A program made the position numbers and the translations under genes. Positions 34,019 to 45,390 of a stretch of DNA of 64,000 bases are shown here, piece by piece (within the stretch, counting starts at the first letter, position 1; each line of letters begins with the position of its first letter). Origin of the DNA: Nelumbo lutea (lineage: Eukaryota > Streptophyta > Magnoliopsida > Proteales > Nelumbonaceae); NCBI GenBank assembly GCA_022828595.1, contig JAKGHH010000005.1:23759875-23823874 (forward strand). Direction: 5' to 3'. Below the pieces are notes generated by a model, which searched no databases, was not told where the DNA came from, and worked only from the letters and a program-made list of their open reading frames with translations.

Positions 34019-34790
34019 CCCATTTATTATGTTAGTAAAGTATTCTCAGGAGCAGAGACGAGATATCCAGAGATAGAGAAGCTAGCCTACACACTGGTCA
34101 TCGCAACTCAAAAGCTCCATCCGTACTTCCAGGCTCATACTGTTATCGTCTTCACCGACAAACCTCTGAGGCAAGTCTTACTTAAGCCCAAGGTCTCTGG
34201 TCGACTAACGAAGTGGGCCATTGAGTTCAGCGAGTACGATCTCCGATACAAGCCGCGAGCTGCTATTAAGGCCCAAGCCTTAGCATATTTCATTGTCGAG
34301 TGCACTTTCAGCTCCAAAGTCCCCAGGCCGGTTGAGCACAAGGCCCCCAATGTGGCATCTCTCCTAGTTATGCCAAGTGCGAATTGGGATGAGGAGCCCT
34401 GGATCCTTCACGTAGATGGTTCCTTAAACCAGCAGGGTAGTGGAGCCGGAATAGTTATGCATGGCCCAAGTGGCACGAAATTGGAGTACGCACTACATTT
34501 CAACTTTGCGACATCCAACAATGAAGCGGAATATGAAGCGTTGATAGCTGGACTAGATTTAGCCATAGATGTAAAAACCAAGCACATCGTCATCTGCAGC
34601 GATTCCTAGCTCGTAATCAACCAAGTCACAGGAGATTACAAAGCTCGCGAACCAACCATGGTTGCTTACTTAGCCAAAGTAAGGGAAGCTCTGCTCAACT
34701 TCTAGTCACACTTCATCAAGCAAATCCCGAGGTCAGAGAACGTTGAGACTGACGCCCTGTCCCTGCTAGCCAGCACTAGCGATATCACCA
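34019..34790 (+). pseudogene. Tat-Y RNase H and second (aRNH-type) RNase H
   Basis: After the TGA the first RNase H finishes (YYVSKVFSGAETRYPEIEKLAYTLV, then TDKPLRQVL). From 34385 a second RNase H follows: EEPWILHVDGSLNQQGSGAG, NNEAEYEALIAGLDLAI and SDS, with catalytic-type Asp/Glu/Asp. TAG stops occur at 34607 and near 34703. This duplicated RNase H layout supports the Tat assignment. Confidence 0.85.
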
Positions 34791-36109
34791 TGAGAACCGT
34801 GTACATAGAGGACCTACCTCGGCCTAGCATTCTAGGGGGTGCAGAGGAGGTTACTCCCGTCATTCAAGCAGAGACGAGCTGGATTGACCCACTCGCAAGC
34901 TTCTTGCTACACGGGACCCTCTTTGCAGATCGCAATGCGGCCAGAAGGGCAAAGCGCCAGGCAGCGAAATATGTCATAATAGACGAACGGCTGTACCAAA
35001 GATCCTACACGCTCCCTACCTATGTTGCTTACGACCTACCGAAGCCGAGCTCGTACTCCGTGACACTCATGAGGGTCTATGCAGCGGACAATTGGGGGGC
35101 AGGGCCCTCACCCAAAAAAGCACTACGATAGGGGTATTATTGGCCAACAATGAAGGCAGATGCCATCGAGCTCATCAGAATATGTGACAAATGCCAGAAG
35201 CATGCCAATATTCACCATCAACCTGCTACCGACCTCAAGTATCTCACCAGCCCATGGCCTTTCGCACAATGGGGCATCGACATACTTGGACCGTTCCCGC
35301 CAGCGGCAGGCCAGAGGAAGTTCTTAGTAGTAGCAGTGGATTACTTCACCAAGTGGGTAGAAGCTGAACCTCTTGTAACGATCACAGCCCAGAACGTCCA
35401 AAACTTCTTTTGGAAGAACATTGTGTGCTGCTTCGGGCTACCCCGGGTACTAAAATCTGACAACGGCAAGCAGTTCGAGGACATCAAATTCTAGTACTAG
35501 TGCCAAGACATGGGGATCCAACAGAATTTCACTTTAGTTGAACACCCTCAAGCAAACGGTCAAGCAGAAGTCACAAATAGAGCCATCCTCCGCTGACTGA
35601 AGTCACGTTTGGACCAAGTTAAAGGATTGTGGGCAGATGAGCTACCCAGTGTTCTATGGGCTTACCAAACCATGGAGAAAACTGCCACAGGAGTAACTCC
35701 CTTCAACCTCACCTACAGCACCAAAGCAGTTATCCCGACAGAAATTGAAGTACCTATGCTGCGACTAGAAGCATACAATGATAAGACGAATGAGGATGAG
35801 CTGCGTACCAACCTTGATCTACTCGACGAAGTAAGGGACCTCGTGTACATCAAGACTGTAGCTTACTAGCAAAGAGTAGCTTAGTACTATAATGCCAAGG
35901 TCAAGAAGCGGAACCTCCATGTTGGTGACCTGGTCCTTCGTAAAGTTATGGTACCTGAGCCCGACGCTGGCAAGCTCGGGTCCAACTAGGAAGGACCTTA
36001 CCGAGTGAAACGAGTGCTCGGGGAAGGAACATATGAGCTCAAAACCCTCGAAGGGAGACAGGTACCTCAGGCATGGAATATTGTCAACTTAAGACAGTAT
36101 TACCTGTAA
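34791..36109 (+). pseudogene. Tat-Y integrase
   Basis: The zinc-binding region ends in CDKCQKHANIHHQP. The catalytic core has WGIDILGPFPP (first Asp), SDNGKQFED (second Asp) and EHPQANGQAEVTNRAI (Glu). The C-terminal part has VGDLVLRKV and GPYRVKRVLGEGTYEL. It ends at TAA 36107-36109. About six in-frame stops interrupt it: 35129, two near 35494-35500, near 35597, 35868 and near 35988. All motifs stay in one frame. Confidence 0.85.
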
Positions 36110-36725
36110 CAACTGAGTAGACTACGAGTCACTCCCAGAGCCTAAGGGCCAAAAATCCGAGCTAACATGACCTCGATGCTATAAGACCCTATCGCCTCTT
36201 CGGCATGGGTGAACTCTAGGAAAGCAGACTACAAGCCGCTCCCCCAGCCTAAGGGCCAAAACACCAAGCTAATGAAAGACCTCAACACCATATAAGACCT
36301 AGCCGCCTCATCGGCATAGGCTAAGTACTTGTAGTGCCTAAGGCATAGGCAACTCGGGTACGAACCTTGTGATGCATAGCCCGCCCCAGCATACAAGTTG
36401 AACCCGTTAGGGACAACCAATGTCAACTTAACCCTGGTGCAGACAGGTCGGGCATATACCCTACTATGTTGCTCACCTTGGTGTACATAAGGTCACCCTT
36501 ACTAAGTACTGGGAGATAGTTCGAGGTGACGACAATCGAGAAACCCCCGCTTTGGGTACTTAGCTTGATAGCTTAACAGTTCGGGGTAAAATAATCACTT
36601 CAGCAAATAAAGTAAATTGCACAGCACTCATCGAAGTGTATTTTCATTACAAATATCCCATTACAAAAAGTTTGTTACAAAAAAAAAAGAAGAAGAAGAT
36701 CAAGCTCGTAGGTACAGGGGCTGAA
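36110..36725 (+). repeat. Tat-Y 3' noncoding stretch with a two-copy repeat of about 107 bp
   Basis: CCTAAGGGCCAAAA occurs at 36141 and 36248. Each is followed by related text (ATAAGACCT, CGCCTC.TCGGCAT), which gives a diverged two-copy tandem repeat. An A-rich run lies near 36679-36700. No coding sequence was recognised on either strand until the antisense gene starts at 36726. Confidence 0.6.
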
Positions 36726-38862
36726 CTACTTCGGAGGCTCATCGCCTTTGCTAGGGACCTCCTCAGGGGCATTAACCAGGTCGGTGTTCTCTGCGTCATC
36801 ATTGGCGCCTTCATCCTCAGAGTCTGAATCATCCGCTGACTGATGCACTATGTCATTAGTGATCCGCGAAGTAGTGATGACGCTTGTATCAAGACCGGGG
36901 TAGATGTGCCTAATTAACCACCGGCTGAGCTTGAAAACTTTGTGGTAGGCCTCGGTCATCACGTCGTCGAACCTCGAAGACTTAACATAGTCAATGACAG
37001 CATGAACCTTTGTCTCCTTGAGGGCATCTTCGAAGATCCCGGTTTTCTCTTTGAGATCACCTCTGAGGTACTCCACCTCGTGCTCCAGCTTTCCTTTCAC
37101 CCCCTTAAGGCCCTACACCTCAAGCTTCAAAGCATCCCGCTCTGCCTTGAGGTTGTCCATCTCGAGCCTCAAGGCCTCTTGGCCAACCTTAAACCCGTTA
37201 ACCTCAGCCCTCAATCTGTCCTTGTCTCAGGCCAACTCGCTCTTCTCCGCCAACAGCACCTCGATGAAGCTCTTCTGAGCTGAGGCATCATTCTGCAAGT
37301 GGTGGATCTGACCGCAAGCTGCCCTTAGTTCGGTATGGGCTGTGCGGGATGACTTCTCAGCTTCCAAAGCCCATCTCAGATGCCGATCAGATTGAAGGGT
37401 CAAGGCACGGACGACTGAGTTCACCTACAAAAAGGAGACCAGTCAAAAAAAAAGAAAAGAAAAGAGAAGAAGAGAAGAGGGTCTTTCACAAGGAACTCAC
37501 CACCATGGTATGAGAAGCAGCTCGGGCACCGAGCTGACCAGGAGTGAGATCAGCCTATTCTGAGACCTCATACGGGTACACAGCCTCCTTACTCTTCTGA
37601 AGGCTGCATTGGGGGTTCATAATGCTTTAACCCTTCTAACTCCCCGAGCTGGATTCCAACATCTCAGCCACATGGGTGGACTCCTTGGAAGCTTCGGCGG
37701 CGACTTCAGCAGGATGACCTTTAGTTGTAGCCTCTGCAGGGTGAGCCTCGGCGACAGCTTCAGTGGCGTCCCCAGCAGCAGTCTTGATAGAATTAGGGGT
37801 GGGCTTGGCTGCCACTTCGGGACCCTAAGACGCCATGTCTCCCTCCAAGTCGATGACAAGTTGAGAGTCGGGGAGCTCGGGCTTCGGAGCTAGGTCCTAT
37901 GGAGGCTGAGCCTCAACAGAGGCCTGTGGGGACTCGACGCGCGCCTTCTTGGCTACGCGCTTCTTTCTCTTCATCTGGCAGAAGAGCCTCTGACTGTCTT
38001 TCTCCACCTCCATGGGACCTGCAGTGAAGCTCGGCATTAGTAACCCTGAAATAAGTATACAAACAAAAAGGCCGAAGTAAAGACAAACCTACCCGGGCTC
38101 AAGCCGGCCTGGATGAGCTTCTCCTCGGCTGTGAAGTCCTTGTAATTCAACCCGAGTTGAGCCCACGACTGAAGTGACTTCATAGTCTTCCCATCGAGGA
38201 TAACACCGGGGTCTTGAACGGCCACCCTCCAATCAGTAGGGAAGGGCAATCCCATGTTGCTCCGAACTACGAAGTAGTCCCGCTTCCAAGCCAGAACTTT
38301 ACTCGGGAGCTTATGCATTAATTTAAAACCCAGATGGGGAGACAGATAATAATCCTGCCTATGCCCGGGGAGAGCGCCCGAAGCGCTCTTCTTTATCGCC
38401 AAGATGGTACTAAGGATATCTAGGTCAATGGGGAAGGAGCGGTCGAAGCAGAGGGAAATGGTCCCAACCACATTTCGTATGGAATTCGGGTGAAGCTGGT
38501 CCAAGGTAATGTTAAAGTGCACCAGCACCTCAACAATCAGAGGGTGAAGAGGAAGACGGAGTCCGGCGACTAGTTGCTCCCTGAAGACCACAATCTCATT
38601 GGTACCGTGCTCCCATGGAAAGCTGTCAGTAGGAAGACTGTAAGAGTACTCCCCAGGAAGGTGGAACCTCTATATGAGGTCTTGGAGTCTCTCCGGAGAT
38701 GGTGGAAGGGCCGAACTGATCTAGCACCCGACCTTGGTGGGAGGTGGATGCCAGATGACCCGAAGCCACCCGTACATAGGTTGGTTAGGCGGCAGAAGAG
38801 CCACCCTGAGTCGAGGTACCCACCTCGGGCTCGTCGATAAGGCTATCTACACTAGACGACAT
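36726..38862 (-). pseudogene. Antisense gene in the 3' region of Tat-Y (putative gypsy-type transposon protein)
   Basis: Reads from ATG 38862 (MSSSVDSLIDEPEVGTS) to a stop at 36726. The N-terminal domain (38660-38037) contains VVFREQLVAGLRLPLHPLI and DQLHPNSIRNVVG. I recognise this pattern from Pfam 'Putative gypsy type transposon' (PF04195) proteins, common in plant Tat elements. A Lys/Ala-rich linker follows. Next come a likely 76-bp intron (37425-37500, GTGAGT donor, TTTTTGTAG acceptor), a Glu/Lys-rich coiled-coil (about 37400-37000) and an acidic C-terminus (DSDSEDEGANDDAEN). Stops near 38785, 38665, 37870 and 37206 break it. Its function is not established. Confidence 0.7.
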
Positions 38863-39340
38863 GATAACACGGAAAGGAAAGAATGTTCAGAAAAAAAAAG
38901 GAAGCTCGGGGACTCACCGCAGGAAACGCGAACCGAACTAAGGGAATAACCGAGTTAGAAGACCCGAACTAGGAACCTTAGATGCGAGCTCAACACTGAC
39001 ACTGAAGACTTTGTGGCGAAGAAACGACCAAGGGTCCCCCACTATTTATAGCCACTGCATCCGGGCGTTAACGGTCAAGATTGAGATGATTCAACGGCTC
39101 TCAAAGAAACTGGCTACGGGTTCTTCGAGGCAAAATCAATTTGGCACATTTTTTGACGTTCGCAAAGTCCAAATCGCGTGAGGTCCGCGCGTAAACCGAA
39201 CACAACCCGGGCTTCTCTTGATCGAGCATGGCATTGGACCGGTCCAGCTAGACGAAGCGCACGACGGAGTAGTATGAGTACTGAAGCCAAATCCACCCGG
39301 CGCATCATGAACTCCCCGCACTGGGTCATCACCGCCAGCG
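38863..39340 (+). other. Tat-Y spacer between antisense gene and polypurine tract
   Basis: Noncoding as far as I can see. It probably contains the 5' flank, and perhaps the promoter, of the antisense gene. The minus strand near 39045 reads GTGGCTATAAATAGTGG, which contains a TATA-box-like TATAAATA about 190 bp upstream of the 38862 ATG. Confidence 0.5.
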
Positions 39341-39358
39341 CAGGGAGTGGGGGGCAAT
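39341..39358 (+). other. Tat-Y polypurine tract
   Basis: CAGGGAGTGGGGGGCAAT directly before a TGATGG LTR start. Confidence 0.75.
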
Positions 39359-40251
39359 TGATGGAGGGTGATTTGGCTCGACCTCGTAGCACGGGTACAC
39401 GTGGGCATGACCTTGCTCAAGCGGTGACTCAGCGTGATAGCACAGCAAGCACCACCGCAACTCGGTAGGAAGGGCTCACCGAGTTCAACCTGGCATCTTG
39501 GTGGATTAGGCTACTCGCCGAGAGCCGCCTGGCCCGCACCTCCTCCCTGAGGCTGAGGCACTCCGAACTACTTTCGAGCTCGGGGTCCCCTAACCTTTCC
39601 TAATGCCTGAGCTCCTCCCAGTGGATTTTAGGCCACTCCCAAACAAGAACACCCTGATCTGCCTCTAGATACCCCAAGGTAAAGACACCTCGGGCCGGAC
39701 AGCTCGGTGTAGCTTGCCACGGGCAGCTCGCCACTCACAGGATAGCTCGGTACAGGGTAGCTCGCGAAAGAGCAGTTCAGCATATCGCAGGAAGGTCTCC
39801 TACCCGACCGCCATACCTGACAAACCTGGAGACTGCAACCACGTCTCTCGTCAGACAACGTTGTGCGCGCCACCCCTGGAAGGTGTCGTGCATCTGACAG
39901 GTACGTACCCTACGGCAACGGCCCCGTGTGTGCCACCTCAGCCCTGGTTGTAATGGCTGCGGCAAGACGACAATGGCGGTTATACCTGCCTTATCAGAGG
40001 CTAGTGGGCCTGATTTAACAGAGTTCTGTTATAAGTAGCCCAATCCAAAAGAACATACGTAACTTCCTGATACTTGCGCTATCTGCACTCTTAGCTTTCT
40101 TCCTCTCTTTGCATCTTTCACAGAACTCTAACTTAAGCATTGGAGTGTTCCTGCCGAGTAAGCCCCCAGGGATCCTTCATCTTCTCCATCTCATGTACCT
40201 TTCAGGAGCCACACAAGTGCCAGTTAGGAGTGACCGGATTGCGCACCATCA
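39359..40251 (+). repeat. Tat-Y 3' LTR
   Basis: An 893-bp segment, TGATGGAGGG to GCACCATCA. It is supported by the polypurine tract on its left and by LINE-A resuming directly on its right (40252: KEQRAFVKGK). No partner LTR is present, so the borders are inferred. Confidence 0.65.
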
Positions 40252-41500
40252 CTAAGGAACAAAGAGCTTTTGTGAAAGGTAAAAACATAATGGATAATAT
40301 TGCCATTGTTCAAGAGTTGACTTTAGATATTAATAGGTGGATTCCAGGCAGCAATGTAATTCTCAAACTAAACGTGGCTAAGGCTTATGACACATTAATT
40401 GAACTGGTTTTTCTTGGAAATGTGTTAAGAAGGTTTGATTTTAGCAGAAGGTTGATTAACTTGGTGCGTAAAATGGTTCAAAACTGCTGGTTCTCTATTA
40501 TCTACAATGATATGGTTACAAGCTATTTTCAAGTCCACGAGAGCATTAAGAGAGGACCCTCTCTCCCTTGTTTATTGTAGCAGAAGAGGTGCTGAGTATA
40601 GGACTCTCAAAACTGGGAGAGGAATTTAAGAATAGTGCTTATAGGGAGTACCTAGTAATTACCCATAGTCTATTAGTGGATGACATTATTGTCTTAACAA
40701 GGGGATAGAAAAGAACTCTTGTATGGAATTTATTTATGGGTATAATTAGTGTTCAAGAAAACTAGTGGGTAAGACAATAAGCAGTTCCTATTTACCTACA
40801 TGGGAATACCTGTCTCTAATGGGCATAAGGCAACAGATTTTGCAGAAGTTATTGATAAAATAAGTTCTAAAATCTCAGGTTGGAAAGGTAAATTTTTATC
40901 TCATGGAGGGAAGTTGATTTTGTCATGTTTTAAGTAGCATCCAAAATCACTTAAGCTTGTTGACTGCGGGGGATACCCCTAAGAAGGTTCTTAAGAGAAT
41001 AGAACAACTCCTCATGCATTTTCTTTGGTCTAGGAAGGAAAGAGAAAGCACTGTTCGGTGTCATGGGACAAGATCTCTTGTCCATTTGAAGAAGTTGGGC
41101 TTCAAACTAAAAAAATTAGGGGATGTGAGTCATGCACTGTGGTTAAAGCTCTCTGGAAGGCCCTCTTCTCATATTCTATTTGATCCATTTTATTCAAGGC
41201 TAAGTATTTGAGAAGTAGACACTTATACATTTCTGTTTGTCCTCTAAACTCCACCAAAACTTGGATAAAAAAAAATTGAGTATGATTGATCAGGTCACTG
41301 CTTCAAAGTGGTAGGTTGGTAAGAGTTGCATTACTTTCTAGTTAGCTAAATGGTTAGATGGCCCTTTAATTGACTTCGTTGGGGATTTTACTTGGAGCTA
41401 ATATTGACATGTAGGTGAGGATGTGCTAAATGTTGAAGGTGAGTGGAACCTCTCAAGTATTTCTTCTATCCTTGGTCACTAGCTTACTAATCTTATATAT
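40252..41500 (+). mobile_element. LINE-A piece 3: reverse transcriptase
   Basis: Reads KEQRAFVKGKNIMDNIAIVQEL, KLNVAKAYDTL and IKRGPSLP, then the RT active-site region LVDDIIVLTRG near 40675, and thumb-like HFLWSRKE, VHLKKLGFKLKKLG and ALWLKL. Roughly 230 codons between piece 2 and this piece are missing, so sequence was lost as well as interrupted. There are several stops and frame changes. Confidence 0.78.
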
Positions 41501-41540
41501 ATATATAGGAAATGGGTGCTCTCTACATCCAGGAAATGGA

Positions 41541-43349
41541 ATCTATGTTAGACAGTGTATGTCCTTAGCTCCAATCAGATTGATGTATATTAGACATTTA
41601 TTGTAAATGAATAAAAGTACATAATTGATTCATGTTATATCTGGCATGTTTCTGTGTAATTACCCTTAAACTGGACACTTATGAGACTCATGTTAGTTTA
41701 GAATATTCTAAGCCATTGGATAGACCTAGGGAGGTTTATCCTGCCAAGGCTGACACTAATGTGCTGCCAAGTTGGTTGGGGTAGCTTCTCTTAGCTGCCA
41801 GGGTGAGACCCGAAGCACATGTAGTGTGTGTTTACTTGAAACATTGAACTCAGACCATTTTCCAGTTATTCCCTAGACCATGGAGACTGGTGGGCAAAAC
41901 TGGAAAGTTACACCTAACTCCTAGACTCGACTATAGTACTACACTGGGTGTTGGATTGGGCTGTCTTTGATATGCCAATCAGTGAGATCCTTAGCATGGG
42001 TCAAAACTTGGGTATGTTGGGGCAGTCTGAGAATTCACTCGATGGGTGATCATAGTGATAGGATCATCCCCTTTGTTGGACAAAGTGAATGATCGGAGAC
42101 TGCGCTCTCTCTAATGGAAACCAAAACTGTCGGTAGTCAATTTCAACCGTGTTTGAGATATATATATATTACGTTTTATGAAAAAGGTTTGCAAAAGATT
42201 TTAATTCTCGGGATCCATCCGAGTAGAGAGTGCAACATTGTACCTTGCAGGCAAGGGAGAGGTCCTCTCTTGTCGGGCAGTGTTTGATCATTATGGGCTG
42301 AGAGGTTAAGTGTAAGACCATTTAGGGCTTTTATACTTGATGGGTTAATCTCACTTAAGACCATAGTCCTTGGGCCTTGATAAGGTGGCTGGACTCAAGG
42401 GCCATTTAGTGTAAATGTTGGGCCCATTAAGATCCCATACTGATGGGCTCAGGGGTTCACTGTGTTCAACAGTGAATTCAGCTAGGCCATGTAACAAAGG
42501 CTAGGCTGAACCCATATAGCTTTTGTGAAGATCAACGTTAGGCTCCTACGCCATACAAAGAGAGCCAAGTTAGCCAACAATTAAAAGGAAAAATGAGCCC
42601 ACTTACTTAATGGACCTAGGACCCAAGACTAATATGATTAATCAGGGTGTCACATGATAGCTTAAGCAATCATGTGACATAGGGCGAATATGGGTATGGA
42701 TCTAGGTTTGGATCGACAAATAAAATAAGGGGATAAGCCTTATCACTTAAGGAGTCCTGATCCAAATAATGATTTGAATTAAGAAACTCCTGATTTGATT
42801 AGCAGAAACTGATCCTTAAGTCTTATAAATAGAGGGCGAATTGCTTCAGTTTTACACTTTTTTTACTTCTCTCAATTCTCTCCCTCTGTTCATGCCACCC
42901 TACCCTATTTAATCTCCAGTTTCTTTGACTAATCAAGATTGGACCTTGATTCTAATTTTTGCAAGAAAAATCAAATTTAATTCATGCTCACCATTCCTTG
43001 CTTTATCTTTGTTGAAGGATTGCAATTCTTGCTGAAGGACTGGATTATTGAACCTGCTTCATCTCAAGCTGCGCGCCATCTTCAGTGGAGGTGGGTTTTG
43101 GTACCCTCTTTGGGCGTGAACACTTACTTTGGGAACTACACGTGTGGATTCTGTATCAAGTATTGCTCTCCCATTCTTTTGGTTTCAGATCTGGTCCGGT
43201 TTGTTTCAAGAACGATACTTGAAAATTGCAGTTTTTCTAAAGCTAGGGATACGATTCCTAGAAGGGAGAAAAGAAATTTTTGAAATTTCGCCCAACCACC
43301 CTACATGGTTCAGCCATCCATATGATGGATCTCCCTTCCCTTCAATCTA
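41541..43349 (+). mobile_element. Solo Copia-1-type LTR with target duplication
   Basis: The LTR runs from TGTTAGACAGTGTATG (41546) to CCCTTCA (43344), 1799 bp, flanked by ATCTA at 41541-41545 and 43345-43349. Its order of landmarks matches the Copia-1 LTR. A perfect 5-bp duplication around a lone LTR indicates insertion followed by LTR-LTR recombination that removed the interior. Confidence 0.88.
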
Positions 43350-43391
43350 CTCGTGCAAGTAAATCCCACGTGCAAGCACCCATTTCCTATA

Positions 43392-44060
43392 GATAATAAT
43401 AATTATAATTATTGTAATAATAATTACTGATTATTATAGTAATTTATTGATTATTACATTAATTTAATAAATATAGTTACTGATTATTACATTAATTTAA
43501 TAAATATAATTAGTGATTATAATTAATAATTACTGTTATATATTGTTAATAACTAGATATTTACTTCTATTTTACTTTAAATTAAAATTAATAATATTGT
43601 TATTAAAAAATACTGTTAATAAATTTAGTAACCCAGTTTTAATAATTATTGATTATTATAGTAATTTAATAAATATATAATTAGTGATTATAATTAATAA
43701 TTATTGTTATTATAAATATTGTTAATAAAAAGATATTTACTTTAAATTAAAATTGTAAATACTATTCATAAATTTAGTAATTATTGTTATATTAAAAATA
43801 ATTAAAAATGTTATTAAAAGTATTGTTATTGATTATTTAATAAAATATTATAATTATTGACTATTACTGATAAATGTTGTTAATTTAATTTAATTTTGGT
43901 AATTATTAATTTAATGAATATTTTTAATAAATCATATTCATAAATTTAATAATTGTTGTTATATTAAAAATAACTAAATAATATTTTTAAAACTATCATT
44001 AAAGATTATTTAATTAAATAGTATAATTACTTACTATTATTGATAAATGTTGTTAATAAC
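43392..44060. repeat. AT-rich tract with ATTATTGATTATT-like repeats
   Basis: Nearly pure A and T, with recurring words such as GATTATTATAGTAATTTA and TTAATAAATATA. It corresponds to the shorter AT tract of Rep-1 (24420-24585). Confidence 0.7.
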
Positions 44061-45165
44061 ATTTTGACAACCGATGCTTTGACCGCCCGGTTTGAACAGA
44101 TGACCCGTTCTAACAACAAAAATTACAAGCAAAAAATTTCGAAACCATTCTGTCCACTGGTTTTCGGGTCGACGATTCGATCATCCGATTCGAATGGATA
44201 GTCCGTTCTAATAACAAAAATTATAGGCAAAAAATTGAGTTTGTGTGGCCCATTAAGTAGTATCATACGTGTTATTTCATTCAAGCGTGTGACTCATACA
44301 AATGGACGACCCATTCTGACAATAAAAATTACAGGCAAAATATTGAGTGTGTGAGGTCCATTGAGCAATATCATACATATTATGTCATTCAAGCGTGACT
44401 CATATGACCTGAAAATGGAACCGTTCTGGCCACCGGTTTTCAGGTTGACATTTCGACCTTCCAGTTCGAACGGACAACATGTTCTAACAACAAAAATTAA
44501 GAAATATATATAAAAAAACAGCCAAAAACCATTGAACGGGTCAACAAGTTAAAAGTTCGACCACTCAAGTCAATGGGTCATTGATCGATTCAACGGTTTT
44601 TTGCCAGGGACCGTGATTGAGGTAAAATGGAACTGGTTGCCTGGACAGTTCCCAATTAAAAGAAATTGGACAACCCATTCTGACAACAAAAATTACAGGC
44701 AAAAAGTTGAGTGTGTGAGGTCCATTAAGCAGTACCATACATGTTATGTCATTTGAGCGGGTGATTCATACAACCTGAGAACGGAACCGTTCTAGCCACC
44801 AGTTTTCAGGTCAACGGTTTGACTGTTCAGCTCGAATGAATGACCCATTCTGACAATAAAAATTAAAAAAATAAAAAAAAAGACCAAAAACTATTGAATG
44901 GGTCAATGGTTCAACCGCTCGGGTCAATGGGTTGTTGACCGATTCAATGATTTTTGGCTAGGGACCGAGATTAGGATAAAATGAAACCAGTTTCCTGGAT
45001 GGTTCTCGATTAAAAAAATAAAAAGATGGCCAAAAACCACTGAACAGGTCAATGAGTCAATGGTTTGATTGCTCATGTCAATAGATCATTGACCAATTCA
45101 ACGGTTTTTGGCCAAAGACCAGGTCAACAGATTAACGGATCAACGATTTCATTCCAGCCCCTGCG

Positions 45166-45390
45166 AAGCAGAGCCCTCCACTAGTTTTGTTATTAATTCT
45201 AGTGTGAAACTCTCCAATTGAAGGGATACTATCATACGAACTAGACATTCCAATGGTAAGTTTTCTACTAAATAAGCCTAAATCTAATCAGATGTCATAA
45301 ACAAAAAGTGAATTGGGTTAAGGTGGTGTGGAATAAAGCAATCCCAATGAAGATTTCCTTCTTTGTATGGAAGCTGTTGCTGCCCGCACG
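45166..45390 (+). mobile_element. LINE-A piece 4: zinc-binding domain of reverse transcriptase
   Basis: The + strand near 45320-45380 encodes VWNKAIPMKISFFVWKLL, the typical start of the plant LINE zf-RVT domain. It follows piece 3 in the expected order and is cut by the hAT remnant. Confidence 0.75.

Larger units (their letters stand above)
32231..40251 (+). mobile_element. Tat-type gypsy element Tat-Y, lacking its 5' part
   Basis: Protease, RT, RNase H, a second RNase H domain, integrase, a long 3' region with an antisense gene, polypurine tract and 3' LTR. The second RNase H after the first is the known hallmark of the Tat lineage. Gag and 5' LTR are absent. The pol region from 32231 to 36109 stays in one frame, with stops but no frameshift that I can see. 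Confidence 0.85.
41503..45165 (-). mobile_element. Unclassified repeat-rich element, copy 2 (Rep-2), inverted
   Basis: In reverse orientation this has the same parts as Rep-1: repeat body (44060-45160), AT-rich tract (43392-44050) and a terminal segment containing GGAAATGGGTGCT at 41509 and its reverse complement ending near 43392. A solo copia LTR (41546-43344) is inserted in the terminal segment. LINE-A resumes on its right. Without the solo LTR it is about 1.86 kb. Confidence 0.6.

Noticed and set aside
25283..40251. Tat-X and Tat-Y as the two halves of one gypsy element split by the Athila/copia mosaic
   Set aside because: Both contain protease and the beginning of RT with different sequence, so they overlap and cannot be halves of one element.
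22412..45165. A single giant transposon with 2-kb terminal inverted repeats, formed by Rep-1 and Rep-2
   Set aside because: LINE-A pieces lie both inside and outside the pair, in correct order and strand, which fits two separate insertions into one LINE better than one 23 kb element.
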